Below, in pieces: positions 21,456 through 32,227 of a stretch of 64,000 bases of DNA (its first letter is position 1; the number at the start of each line of letters is the position of its first letter). The DNA comes from Telopea speciosissima (lineage: Eukaryota; Streptophyta; Magnoliopsida; Proteales; Proteaceae). Where the stretch lies: positions 38,796,946 to 38,860,945 of the forward strand of contig NC_057926.1 of assembly GCF_018873765.1 (NCBI RefSeq). Reading direction: 5' to 3'. Made by a program: the position numbers and the translations under genes. The notes under the pieces are model-generated. The model did no database searches. It had not been told where the DNA came from and saw only the letters and a list, made by a program, of their open reading frames with translations.

Positions 21456-22985
21456 TCAAAAGAAGCATCGGATTTTAGGCTTGATGTCACGAAGGAGCCA
21501 ATCTGCCATCAACCTGTAACCATTCTGTGTGGAATGAACACCATCCCAGCTCATATGTGTTTCTGGATTTGAGCAAACTTGAACTCCTTCAGCTCCACAC
21601 ATCTTTGTCACATTGAAGTTGTATTCTCCCCCAGTTCCACAACATGCTTTTTCAATGGAGGTCACATCAAAACCTTAAAAACAATAAGTTAGGAAGAAAG
21701 GATTACTTAGTATGCAATATTTCTGTACTTATGTTTCTAATTATAAACTCTTAAAGAACAAAAGTTTGACTTACCAAGGAAAGGGGCATGTGAAAGCACC
21801 CATTGATAAGCTGTGTAATAGTCAGCATATACAATGTCAATATTACTATCATGCTCTTCCCTCAACAAACTAATAGCTCCTTGAAGTTGTATGTTATGTG
21901 TCATTGCAAAACTGTTTAATCCTTTCAGGCATTTGAGTTCATCGTAAGATGCCGGATCATTGCTCTTGAATGCGGCGAGATAGATCGGTATACACCCAAT
22001 AGGAAAATTTCCAGGAACCACCACTCTTGTTGCACCAAATTTAATCACTTCCTGTATATCCAGCAATATAAGAGCATAATTAAGAATTTGATCAATATGA
22101 GTCTCTTAAGAAGGATGATTAAAGAAGGAAAGAACTTACCGTGACAGCATCTTTGATCCTTTGAACAACTGAAGGAATTAGACTTTCAACCTCTTCCATG
22201 GTTTTTCCTTGAAAGAATGCATAGTTGTAGTCATTCCCTCCAATCTCTCCAACCATGAAAAGAGACTTTCCAAGCTTCTGTCTACACTCTAATTATTAAT
22301 TACAAAAACACAAATATTTCAGTCATGGAATTTGACCATTGAAGTGAATAGATTAATTGAAGTCATCTGTTTATGTAGAATAATAATTACCTGTCTCAGT
22401 AGGGCAAATGGATTTGAGATGTGTCTTGAACCAGTCGAGTTGGACAAACAGAGAACTGTTGGTTACAGGGGCATAAATGTTCTGTTCAGCAAGAACAGTA
22501 GTGTCCAAGGCAGTAGATCCAGCTACTGCAAAGTTAACTCCATGACTAAAATCGGCATCTCGTTTCAAATAAGGATTAAGAAGGGGGACTTGCAGGGCCA
22601 TTGCTGTTAATTAAGCCATTCATCAAACATGTAGAGAATTAGTTTAGTACACTATGACTTAATGCATATAACGTATATCACCAATTAATTAGGAGAGTGA
22701 CTTACCAACATAATCAACCATTAGAAGCCCATTGGAGCATCGACCGGTAGGAGTATTGGACAATGTCATCCCATAGGGAAGATGACCAAACGGAGTAGCA
22801 GTTCCGATTGGAGCTTCGCGGATTAGATTGCCGGTATCGGATATGGAGTCTCCAAATTGATATATAGCATCGAATGAACAGCTTTTGATGAATCGAGTAG
22901 CGGTACAGGGATGAAGAAGAAGAAGAAGAAGAAGATGGAAGAGGAAAGAAGTATGAATCAACAGTGAAGACTTGAAGATCGCCAT
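21456..22985 (-). CDS. GDSL esterase/lipase, copy 2 (intact)
   Basis: Five exons: 22706-22985, 22391-22603, 22140-22288, 21775-22051 and 21456-21673, all with GT-AG introns in frame. They give 1137 nt and 378 aa, usual for plant GDSL lipases. The start is MAIFKSS; an in-frame stop lies just upstream. Residues ~8-25 form a hydrophobic signal peptide, so the enzyme is probably secreted to wall or vacuole. SGNH blocks: GDSISDTGN (Ser), HGVNFAVAG (Gly), GGND (Asn) and WDGVHST (Asp, His), so the catalytic set is complete. The opening NCSFDAIYQFGDS-like text places it near acetylajmalan-esterase-like/At5g45910-like enzymes; the ester substrate cannot be inferred. It is paired with the broken copy at 5326-6879, about 16 kb away in the same orientation. 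Confidence 0.93.
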
Positions 22986-23071
22986 TAATTAGAGAGGATT
23001 GGGTAATGGGTACTCGATCGATCGAGAGTTGTGACTTGTGAGGTTCAGTAATGTAGCAGAAGGGCCTAAGA

Positions 23072-23085
23072 TATATATATTTATA
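23072..23085 (-). promoter_or_regulatory. TATA box of GDSL copy 2
   Basis: The minus strand reads TATAAATATATATA about 90-100 bp upstream of the ATG; the surrounding sequence is conserved before copy 1. Confidence 0.55.
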
Positions 23086-23457
23086 GATACTCTGCATTAG
23101 TGAAAGATATGGAACACGTATTGCTAATCCTACTCCGACTACAATTCTACAAAGTTTAAGTTCGAGTTAGGAAAGGAGAGATGGGGTACTAGCTATGGGG
23201 TATCTATAGAGACTTCTTTCCAAATTCCAACCGAGAGAAGGATTACGAATGTACCATTGGATTTAAAACAGTGGCGAGGGAAGTACCGTGATTAGTAATG
23301 AAAAGGCCGAAATGACATAAAACTTTCATTATAACTTTTAAATTCACGGAACTACCCTCGTGATAGTATCTTGAAAGAATATTATTAGCATGTAGATGGG
23401 GGTAGGATTTTACCAAAATAAAAAATTAGATGGGGTAAGGATTGCATATTTTTTATA

Positions 23458-23635
23458 GGGTGAGTATTCTATGTGGGGGAGAGAAGCCCGTGCACGAGCA
23501 TGGGGGCCAATGAGAGGACGTACAAAAGCATCATGGGGATGAGATTTTCGCCTTTCATAGGGGGTGGGATGATCATTTCGCCTCTATTGTGTCTAGGCGT
23601 GGGCGGTACACTCCCCCACATAAGACTTTTCTCCC
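23458..23635. mobile_element. GC-rich foldback MITE (family C, copy 2)
   Basis: Matches 7169-7343 along its length (TGGGGGAGAG, GGGGGCCAATGAGAGG, AAAAGCATCATGGGGA, TGGGCGGTAC). It lies upstream of GDSL copy 2 at the position equivalent to copy 1. Confidence 0.6.
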
Positions 23636-23795
23636 TTTTATAATATATGATTATATTGTACATATGGAAAGACACATGAAGGACAATTAATCGAAAAGGC
23701 ATGAAAAAAATAGTAAAATATGATAAAATATATATATTTTTTTTTGGGTGTGGTAAAAATTAGACTTATTTATTGTGCCCAATGCATACAATCTT

Positions 23796-24285
23796 AAGGG
23801 TGTCAAAATCAAACTGAAACCCAACCAAACCTTTTATATTGAAACCATGAAACGGTTTAATAAATGGTTTGATTTTTGTTTTAAAATTGAGACTGTTTAG
23901 TTAAATGGTTTAAATTAAATCAAATCATTTAAATCGAAACAAATATTAGTAATATATAATGGTAATAATTAAGCATTAATGGTAACAGTTAAAATTAAAA
24001 ATATGTAATGGTACAAATAAAAAATTATTAAAGAAAACATATAAGATTTCGATTCGTACTTCCATTTCAATAAAAAAAATTAAAGACGTAATGGAAAGTA
24101 GCCATTTGAATAACAAAAAAGTTAAAAAAAAACCTTATAAAAGCGATTAAACCAAAACCGTTTATAAATAGTGGTTTCAACATGTGAAACCATTTATTGA
24201 ACGGTTTGATTTTGGTTTTACCTAAACAACTTGCATGCATCGAGACAAATCGTTTACACTATAACCAAACCGTTCAACACCCTTA
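23796..24285. mobile_element. hAT-type MITE, uninterrupted paralogue
   Basis: TAAGGGTGTCAAAATCAAAC on the left and GTTCAACACCCTTA on the right, with AACCGTTTAAT-type words inside. It is the uninterrupted version of the element split at 7515-7674/17172-17491. The flanking 8-mers (TACAATCT and TGGAATTA) resemble a decayed copy of the TGGAATTT TSD seen there. Confidence 0.7.
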
Positions 24286-24309
24286 ATGGAATTAACTTGC
24301 ATAAGTCAA

Positions 24310-24612
24310 AAATCCAATGAGTGGAGCATGTCTTACACACTAGAGACAAGGCCTTCCAAGATAGAGAGTCAGTCATATTGTTAATCTCCTTGGGAATATG
24401 ATGTAAGGTACAGTCACGAAAATGGGGCACGAGGAACTGAATATCCTAGAGGATATTGATAACATAAAAGGGTGAGATATCTAGATCTTTGTAAGGAAAG
24501 AAACTAACTCCTTATAGTCTATTTCAACCTGGATGCTATCTACTCCTTCTAAAATACAAAGGTGGACGCCTTCCCAAATCGCTAGAGCTTTCCCCTGTAA
24601 CACTAGCAATAG
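24310..24612 (-). pseudogene. LINE RNase H fragment
   Basis: The minus strand reads LVLQGKALAIWEGVHLCILEG, then IQVEIDYKELVSFLTKI, and near the end a degenerate MTDSLSWKALSL. This fits the RNase H domain of a plant LINE ORF2 (AIREGLxLxxxEG, xVExDSxEVVxFL, ADSLARKAL). Stops and frame breaks are present and no RT is attached. Confidence 0.6.
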
Positions 24613-24840
24613 GAGTGTCAACAAGCCAGGCTGGACCGGACATGTTAAAACCCCAGCCCAACCCTTGGGGTCTTAAAGTCGGCCCAACCCCAACTCGGCA
24701 CTATCAGGGCCTAACAAACCCTCAACCCAGGCCCAACCTGCCAGATTTTACCTAGCTTGGACCAACCCTGATTGACCCTGATTGGGCAGGCCTCGATCAA
24801 GTTGGCCCTAATTTGTGAAATCCAGGAACTGGATTAAAGC
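24612..24840. mobile_element. Possible hAT-type MITE end
   Basis: TAGGAGTGTCAACAAGCC at 24609-24626 resembles the left terminus of the TAGGGGTGTCAA elements. It is followed by sequence rich in GGCCCAACC and CCAACCC words, like the interior of the 49386-49858 element. No matching right end or TSD was found. Confidence 0.4.
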
Positions 24841-24934
24841 ACAAGTAAGCACATAAAATCCTTACCTTCTCCAAAACCACAAGTTCTTTGATTTGCAAAT
24901 GATCACAACCTGTTAAATCTCCTCTCTAAAAGTA

Positions 24935-25460
24935 GAGAAAACTACATGCCTATGGCTACAAAAATCAAGGCTCTTGAACCCAATCAGACTTGTACCTTGT
25001 AACCATTTCTTTCTGGTAAAGAAGTTGCCCAATGTAAGTGGGTGTACAAAATCAAATATCAGGCTAATGGCTCCATAGAACGATGAAAGGCTTGGTTGGC
25101 CGATAAAGGATTTACTTAGGTTGAGGGTGTTGATTACAATGAAAAATTTTCACCAGTTGCAAAATTAGTTACTGTGACATGTCTCCTTACAATTGCTTCC
25201 ATTACAGGTTGGTTTTTTTCCCCAGATGGATGTTAATAATGATTTTCTTTAAGGTGATCTTGATGAACAGATTTACATGTCTTTACCGCTTGGTTTTTCT
25301 CGAAAGGGAGAGCATAATTTTGTTTGTCGTCTTCACAAGTCCGTATATTGTTTGAAACAAACTTCTCGCTTGATTTTCCAAATTTACATCTGCTTTACAA
25401 CATGCCAGGTTCAAACGATCCTTAACCAATTACTCCTTATTTGTATCTTCTATTAGATCT
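24935..25460 (+). pseudogene. Ty1/copia reverse transcriptase fragment
   Basis: The plus strand reads CKWVYKIKYQANGSIER, KAWLADKGFT, VEGVDYNEKFSPVAKL, MDVNNDFL, GDLDEQIYMSLPLGFS, FVCRLHKSVYCLKQTSR. This is the N-terminal half of a copia RT. Several stops interrupt it and the catalytic YVDD part is missing. It differs from the copia copy at 8213, so it is a separate older insertion. Confidence 0.8.
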
Positions 25461-26280
25461 AGCATCATAGTTGTTGAAGTTGTGTTTTGTATGCATTCTA
25501 AGTTGATTTCACATTCTCGAACGAAAAAAACAACTATTTTTAGCAAGAGAGTGATGAGTGAGAGGAAACAACTATATTTAGCAAGAGAGTATTGAGCGAG
25601 AGGCCTAGAGAGGTGAGGGTGTGCCGTTGCTAAGAGAGGAAGGGGGTGATCGAGTTAGGGCTTTTGGACCATCAGATGTGTTGTAATTTTAGATATGTAC
25701 TGGTACTACACTAGGCAATCTTGCACTTGAGAGTATATAAATCCCGTATCAAATGAAAAAGGTGAAGTCGGTGAAATCTCCTATATATACAATTGGATGA
25801 TGAAATAACAGAACTTCTAGTCAGAGAGTCAAGGACCTCAAGGGACCAAGGGAAATTAAGGGATGGAGTTGGAAGAAGTCCACGTAGCATGTCGACCACC
25901 AAACTTCTTTCATCTTCAAACCTCTCAAAGCTACAAAATCGAGACCATTGAGAATTGCAATGAGCTCGGATTTCAAAAAATGTGTATTTTTACTCTATTA
26001 TTATAGGTTTGTGTGACAAGAGGCCCAAATTAGCCACAAGTAGGGAGCCAGCCCGTCCAGGTAACACACAAAAGGCTTTTTCTTTCTTGTTGAGTCACTC
26101 ACCAAATCCGTTCCCCTAGCCCCCTAGCCGCCTCCGTGAATAGGGAGCTGTTACACAGAAACAGAGCATCAACATACCACCGACACACTAAAATGTCTTC
26201 TTCCACACACCAAGCAATTAATTATTGAACAGGTGATTGCCGGTCCACCCAAAAAGATAAAAAACCAAAAAAAAGGTCCC
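25461..26280. other. Intergenic, possible LINE RNase H trace
   Basis: The minus strand near 25890-25980 reads SELIAILNGLDFVALRGLK, resembling a LINE RNase H (AELxAILxGLxxARxxGL), then decays. Two short direct repeats of AACAACTATTTTTAGCAAGAGAGT-like sequence lie at 25530 and 25568. Nothing else is assignable. Confidence 0.35.
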
Positions 26281-26312
26281 ACTTGTGAGAGAGAGAGAGA
26301 GAGAGAGAGAGC
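26281..26312. repeat. (GA)n microsatellite
   Basis: About 15 GA units. No coding meaning is inferred for the short frames that cross it. Confidence 0.95.
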
Positions 26313-27309
26313 GCTCCATGATCTTATCTACAGTCACGGGTCAATTATATGTGATCTAAAAAGAGCAAAGCATATCCTTTACATAAAGAAGTTCGTTCTG
26401 TCTCGATTCTCAATGGGTCCCACACGGTGGATACACCAAAAGAATATTTTCTGCGTTATTTCAAAAAACCACACGATAACTCAAATCCAAAATCTTGCTT
26501 AATTCATATTTTAATGTTCACAGTTAGCCGCTGTTGGAGTATTCTCCTTATCAGATAATGTAACCGTCAATAACGAACATTCCAACGGTAACGGTCAAGC
26601 GCTACCCCTCCTTTTTGGTATTTTATGGAAGGATATACTCGTAATAATGCATGATTAACTCGTATTTACATAAATACCCCTAATTTGAAGACTTATGACG
26701 AGCCTAGAATGAGATAAGTCAACATGTTTACTGTGCCACATAGACGGCCTAGATCACAACAATCCACGTCAACAATGGTTATGGGGCACGGCAATGGGCC
26801 CCACCAATGCCCAATGGGAATGGACCAGGTTGGTGCAGACACCAGGTGATTATTATTCTAGAAAAATGAAACTGTACATCCAAGAGAAAAGAAAAAGATC
26901 TAACAAAGCGTGCGCTGTCAGTACTAACGAGCGCCACGGGGAGCTATACGCCTGTAAGTGTCCAGACTGGCAGACTGACTGACCTGACCGACTTCGATTA
27001 ATGCAACAATCAAAATACTGCTTTCCAGCTGGATATGGTACTCGCGGCGTAGGTTAGCATTTGGCACTCGAGAACAACGTTTCTCGAATCTCTTTACATA
27101 TCAAAGCTATCCGAAATATTTATAAAAAAAAACCTCTAAAAATGAGCAGAGAATACAGATACACGTATGAAGAAATCCGAGATGGTTCCACACGTTTGAA
27201 TTCCGTGGATGGGAAGGAATTCACATGGGCGGAACCAAAGAGGAACGAAGGGAAGGGAGACGCGGAGCCGAAGAGGAGGCGAAGATCGAGAAGAACCAGC
27301 TAATGCGGA
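26313..27309. other. Intergenic region downstream of the small membrane-protein gene
   Basis: No conserved coding sequence on either strand. The part nearest 27310 should contain the 3'UTR of the minus-strand gene. The short frames at 26794-26982 and 27061-27303 show no recognisable motifs. Confidence 0.4.
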
Positions 27310-27989
27310 CTAGAAATCACCGATTTTTCTGTGAAACCGATATTTCCGAGTTTGTTTCTCGAGCTCGTGCAGGCTCCGATGGCTTCGAATCGCCAAAACA
27401 TCGCCTTTCTCCAACTCTACAAATCGCCCGAGATCGCTGACATCGGAAGATGAATCTGTAATAACATATAAACAGAAAAAAAGGTAACTAAAAACCGCTC
27501 CAGATCGCTAACATCAGAAAAAGATACGCGATGGATGAGTGAAATGAGGGAAAATCTCATCAATGGAAGCTGCATTTACCTATCAGCTTTGAAGACCGTC
27601 GAATGTCTTTGAAATGCACTAAATCTGCAAAGAAAAGAAGATCGCGGAGAACAATTAGGAACAAAGGAGCAATTTCAATCTCCTTCCAAAATAGCTCTCG
27701 CTGCAGCTGACTTTTGCTTACCTTTTTGAGATGGATCGTAAGAACAGAGGTAAAGAACAAGTAAACAGAAAAGTGTGAGGATAGGTATCAGATGTATGAA
27801 TTTCTCCGGCCGAGAAATCGTCGATCGGTGCGGTTTCTCGACCTTGTTTACTTGTTCTTCTGCAGCTGTATATGTTCCTCCTCCGCTCCTTCGCTTCTGT
27901 TCTTCTTCTTCGAGCTTCATCTCCTCCTTCGCTCCTCCATGGCTGTGGAGCTTCGTTCCAGGCGAGCCGCCTATAGACTGTCTTTGCAT
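27310..27989 (-). CDS. Three-exon single-pass membrane protein, function unknown
   Basis: Exons 27722-27989 (268 nt), 27580-27624 (45 nt) and 27310-27455 (146 nt) join in frame to 152 aa, with GT-AG borders (GTAAGC/TTTGCAG and GTAAAT/TTACAG). The start MQRQSIGGSPG opens a polar, Glu/Lys-rich N-terminus (residues 1-60). RPEKFIHLIPILTLFCLLVL and following residues form one transmembrane helix (about 64-82), followed by SYDPSQKD. The C-terminal ~65 residues are charged (VELEKGDVLAIRSHRSLHEL) and end in HRKIGDF. As I recall, this layout matches a conserved small plant protein family with the same opening, EKF-HLIP helix and HRKI-DF ending. Its role and membrane are unknown to me. The tiny middle exon makes it easy to miss. 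It looks intact and single-copy here. Confidence 0.85.
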
Positions 27990-28076
27990 GCTCAGAGAGG
28001 GATAGAAAAAGACAGATGCTGCTTTGTGGCGTCTTTGCTGTCCAAGCTTTTAATAGGAAATGGCTCCTTTGTACAG

Positions 28077-28090
28077 CTTTTATATATCCA
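28077..28090 (-). promoter_or_regulatory. TATA box of the small membrane-protein gene
   Basis: The minus strand reads TGGATATATAAAAG about 90 bp before the ATG at 27989, leaving room for a 5'UTR of roughly 60 nt. Confidence 0.6.
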
Positions 28091-28212
28091 CACTTGCCCT
28101 TAGAAAAGATGAGCTTAACGGGAAAATTTTGGGATCAGTTTAGGTTTGGTAAATGACAACTGGGTACCAACTTTTAAAGAAATTACACTTAAATTTGATA
28201 TATTATATTTGG

Positions 28213-28398
28213 GGGAAGAAAGAATGCTACCTGGTCACATGGAATGCGCAGCTCTTGCGTTCAAACACAAGGCCAACCGAAATGATCATCGTGCCCCTAT
28301 AAAAAAGCAAACCTGAAGACACGATGGTCATTTTGTGTGACCCTGTATCTGGGCATAGGGGCCATGCACCTCACGGACTAGGTAGCGTTTTCTTTCTC
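28213..28398. mobile_element. Mutator-type MITE (family B), 186 bp
   Basis: GGGAAGAAAGAATGCTACCTGG at the left pairs with CTAGGTAGCGTTTTCTTTCTC at the right. Exact 9-bp TSD TATATTTGG (28204-28212 and 28399-28407). It lies about 220 bp upstream of the small membrane-protein gene. Relatives: 51858, 52054, 53085, 53428 and 48454. Confidence 0.88.
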
Positions 28399-28407
28399 TA
28401 TATTTGG

Positions 28408-28717
28408 AGTACCTTTTATATTTTTAAATTAACTTATACAATCACTTCTAGAAACTTCTCCCACTCTGATGCAAGGTTCAAGATCACGGGTTTCAACCAA
28501 CCAGAAATCGAGATATGGTCAAAATTAGTAGAAACCAGTGATTTTTTTTCCAACCAATTTGAGTTGGTGGTTTCGAGGCTCGGAAATGATTTTTTTTTAT
28601 CTGATTTTTGTATACAACTTGTTTTTCACATTCTAAACACAATGCATGAAATATTTTCACAAAAAAATAAAACACACTCAAAATGATACTTGTGGTTTTT
28701 TACTCAAGTTTACTAGT
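28408..28717. other. Intergenic, no gene seen
   Basis: Open frames here (for example 28324-28686) cross the MITE and have no motifs. AT-rich sequence flanks the inverted-repeat unit that follows. Confidence 0.4.
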
Positions 28718-30060
28718 GTACGCACAATCAAACACTTATTTATGTCAAATATCATTTAAGTAAATATATTTGTATTTCATTTACTTAAGAATTCATAAAT
28801 AAGTAAGTACCCCCAATTTGAATCTAATAAAACTAATTAAAAAATAAAATTCCTAAAGGATAAAAAGTTAACCCCCCTAGTTCAAGAACAAAAACTGGAT
28901 TTTCGGTGGTAGGTGAAATTTTCAACTTTCTAATATTGGGGTTTTTCTTAAATCTAAACATTTCATAAATCTTAATGGGTGAGTGGTGGCAAGACGTACA
29001 CTCCGCCAACTAATTCTTACGTCCTTATACTGTAACCATAGATTGGGTATGAAGTTGATCTCAACCGTTAATGAAGTTTACTCAATGACCGGCTCTTCGC
29101 TCTTACCGTGAAAGCCTCGTGCTCTCTCTCTCTCTCTGCTTCTGCAATCCTTCCCCTCCCCGCCGACCTATTTACATCTTCCTCCCGCCCTTCTCTCTTT
29201 GTCTCTCCCCATTCCCAGCCCCAACTCTCTACATCTCCCACCTACCTCTGCTTCGTAGCACAAGCTCAAAATCTCACCTCACTTTTTTGGAGGAGTAGCA
29301 ACGAGAAGGTCGCCACAATAAATTGATTTCATGAGAAATCATCTTGTGTTCGGGCGATTTCTGATGAAATCAATCTGTTCTTGGTTCCCTCAAGCTATGA
29401 AACCTGGCAAATGCGAAGAAGTTTGTGCCAAGTCCAACTTCCTAACTCTCTTAAATTACAAATCAACGATCTATAGATTTAGGTAGAAGAAGATATTTGC
29501 TTCCTTTTCATGTCATCGAAGAGTCATAATGCTTCCTGGATGTTCCCGGTAAGAAACGAGACAGAGAGGGAAGGGGGAAGGGGATTGCGAGAAGTGGGCT
29601 GCCGTCTGCAGGGAAGAGAGAGATCAGGTCATAGCCAGTCTTAGGTAAATAGTTCAACGACTGAGATTGAATAAGTTAAATCAACGGTTATCAGAGGAAG
29701 AACGAACCGTCAAGCTGTTTATGCGTACGTTCTGCGACCTTTTAGCCAATCTTAATATGGTAAAACATTAGAAAAACTAACAATGCGGTAAAATAATCAT
29801 TTGTTTTGATGTCTAAAAAATTATTTCATTCAGAGCCATTTTGTTGACATTCACACACACCAAATTAACTTTGACTATAACATAACTCCTTCAATATAAA
29901 TCGGATTTAAGCAATTTTGGATTTGTTAGAAAGCTTTGTTTTGATAGCTTACTTACTATTTTCATTCAGAGTCATTTCCTGTTTTTACCATATTAAGTAA
30001 ATGAAATACAAATACAAAAACATTTACTTAAATGATATTAAGCATAAATAAGTGTATGTC
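28718..30060. mobile_element. Unit bounded by ~60-bp inverted repeats
   Basis: CACTTATTTATG...AATATCATTTAAGTAAAT and TTTGTATTTCATTTACTTAA at 28728-28790 recur inverted at 29993-30055. The 1.3-kb unit encloses a (CT)n tract at 29120-29137, a small hairpin at 29323-29373 and short direct repeats (TTCATTCAGAGYCATTT at 29826 and 29961). A 72-codon frame at 29108-29326 has no recognised domain. It may be a foldback element with captured sequence; no TSD was seen. Confidence 0.5.
29323..29373. other. Perfect-loop hairpin, 18-bp stem
   Basis: TTGATTTCATGAGAAATC (29323-29340) pairs with GATTTCTGATGAAATCAA (29356-29373) with one mismatch across a 15-nt loop. It does not extend outward. Too short for a typical miRNA precursor. 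Confidence 0.6.
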
Positions 30061-30352
30061 CTGGTTTCTGGCCTGGTTACTGATATACATAAGTATCTAT
30101 ACTGGTTGTGAATGAGATTTCCCCAAGTTTCGATGGACATAGGTGTTGAAACTTACGAAATTACCAACATCTTGGTCGAAACCAGTCGAAACCATGCAGT
30201 TTTTCAAGTACCTGATCAACTCGTCTCGAAAACCTGCAAAACTGAGATATCTCGGTGGTTTTGACCGAGTTCTCTTTCCATGCTCTGAGGAGATGGTTTA
30301 ACCTGGAGAAAAGAAAAATTAAATCCATATGGCTTATTCTCCCCTCTTGTTT

Positions 30353-30888
30353 TTTTTTTTAATGGAAAAAATGAAATGTTATTAAAAGAACCAACCAAAA
30401 TTACAAAGACTTAGAGTTTATATAGTCGTTATAATTAAACTAGGTAAAGGGGATGCTAGTAAAATTAGCAGTAGCTTCCGCTAATTCTAAGAAGTGGTCA
30501 ATGAGGTTCCATGGTAATCTGATATAATCTGTAGGGGTATAATATTCACAGAGGTCCCTATTACAAAACAACACTTGGTTGATCTGTATATCAGCTTCTT
30601 GACCTCATTTCCACCCTTGAAGGAGTCTAAAGAGTTATGTTTCCCTTGCATTGGTAGTAGAAAGTCTTCCTGCATCTGTTATCACACTATGTCCATCTAT
30701 CAAAATGTAAAAAGTCCAACTGGTTATTTTATGGTCTGATTCATATATGCCTACCCTAATTGAATCATAAAAGTTCAGTTTTACATTAACAAATAATGAT
30801 GGAAGAGCAAGAGAGCATGTGCCTTGTGAATGGAAGCCGACAAGATGTTTTAATTCTGTCAATGATATCCTTTTAAAACCCTATCAGG
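30353..30888 (-). mobile_element. 5'-truncated LINE copy with 15-bp TSD
   Basis: The minus strand ends in poly(A) (T-run at 30350-30361) and the insert is flanked by TCTCCCCTCTTGTTT (30338-30352 and 30889-30903). Inside, the minus strand reads VNVKLNFYDSIRVG, ILIDGHSVITDAG, ADIQIN and PWNLIDHFLELA, consistent with a decayed LINE RNase H domain. The TSD, tail and truncation are the signature of target-primed reverse transcription. Confidence 0.8.
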
Positions 30889-30903
30889 TCTCCCCTCTTG
30901 TTT

Positions 30904-31382
30904 CTCTCTCATTCCCGTGTGATAGGATGTTGTGGCCGATTTATTGAAGAAGAAGAGCAAAAAAATATTGTCAAATATAAAAGTAAAAATATGAAATAAA
31001 TATATCACATATATAACATTTAAGAAACGTGAGATACCACAACATATGATATGGGAGATTCATCCCATTTAATGTAGATCGTGCACATGCATGGGTGCAC
31101 ATGAAACATTTTACCTCAACAATATTAACCTTGATAAATTTTTTTTTTGGTAAAAGATTAACCTTGAGATTTAGGGTGCTATTAATCATATGGGAGAGGG
31201 CTTGAGTACGCGGTGTAGGAGAGGACGGTAATGAGGAGTAATAGTACTATTTTGTGAATACAAGATAAATAGGTATTTTCATGCGAGGAGGGAGATAGAG
31301 AGAAGATGCTAACACACCCTTCACTGGTGGCGGAAAAATTATGCTTTTCTTTCATCCTATTATGTAAAAGTAGGACACACTT
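30904..31382. other. Intergenic, no gene seen
   Basis: AT-rich sequence with no convincing coding signal on either strand. Confidence 0.4.
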
Positions 31383-31535
31383 TGGAGAAAATTTCCCTGT
31401 GGGGGGAGTGTACCACCCCTACCCAGACATAGTGGACGGTGAAATGACTACCCCGCCCCCATGATGCTTCCACTCGCACTCTCATTGGCCCCCGTATACT
31501 CCCCCCCCCCCCCTCAAAGAACGCTCCCACCATAT
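31383..31535. mobile_element. GC-rich foldback MITE (family C, copy 3)
   Basis: CTGTGGGGGGAGTGTACC, ATGATGCTTCCACTCG and CTCATTGGCCCCCGTA match the complementary strand of 7169-7343. A C-run of about 14 lies at 31500-31514. Ends are approximate. Confidence 0.5.
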
Positions 31536-31672
31536 ACTTTATACTCTGGAATTTATAGAGCACTCTCAATGAAAATGAATGAAGATAGTTGTTAAATTGA
31601 TCGATTGTTTTAATCTGATCATCAGTAGTTGATGATGAGTTACTATCATGTTAATTTTCAACTTGGATGTTA

Positions 31673-31851
31673 GGGAAGTCGTTCTTTGCCTGGGACGCAG
31701 GGGCCACGTTGCACGCGTCAATCAATGAGAGCTAGCGCGATAGCACAATGGGCCGCAGAATTTCTGCCATACATGGGGGGCATGGCGGTCATTTCCATCA
31801 CCCACTATGCGTGGGTGTGGCCCTTGTGTCCCACACAAGGAACTTTTTCCC
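31673..31851. mobile_element. Mutator-type MITE, 179 bp
   Basis: GGGAAGTCGTTCTTTG and the complementary end GGAACTTTTTCCC. Flanks TGGATGTTA (31664-31672) and TATATGTTA (31852-31860) agree at 7 of 9 bases, a decayed 9-bp TSD. Confidence 0.75.
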
Positions 31852-32227
31852 TATATGTTATTAGTATGGAGAAAGTAGAGGTTATGAGAATTAGAATGTG
31901 CATATCAAAAGATCGAAGGATATAATACTACCATCTGTATTGATATCTTCGATGTCAAGTCAATAGGATCATTAATAGGAAATGCCTATTACTACGGAGG
32001 AGAGAACATGTGAGAGACTGAGAGGTGTGTAACACAAACAATTTGTGCATCATTTTTCTATGTATTAATTTTTTTTTTTTTTTGGTAAGCTATGTATTAA
32101 TATTTCAAAAGTAAAAAACATGTTGCACAGTATAGCTAGGCATGTTGGTTGAAAAAGGAAGTAACCAAGATGAGAGTAACTGAGTTGGCTCTATTTGTGC
32201 ATTCATATTTCATTAGCTGACTCTCTG

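Noticed and set aside
29108-29326. 72-codon Ser/Leu-rich frame
   Set aside because: Arises from a CT-rich tract; no splice-consistent extension or known domain.
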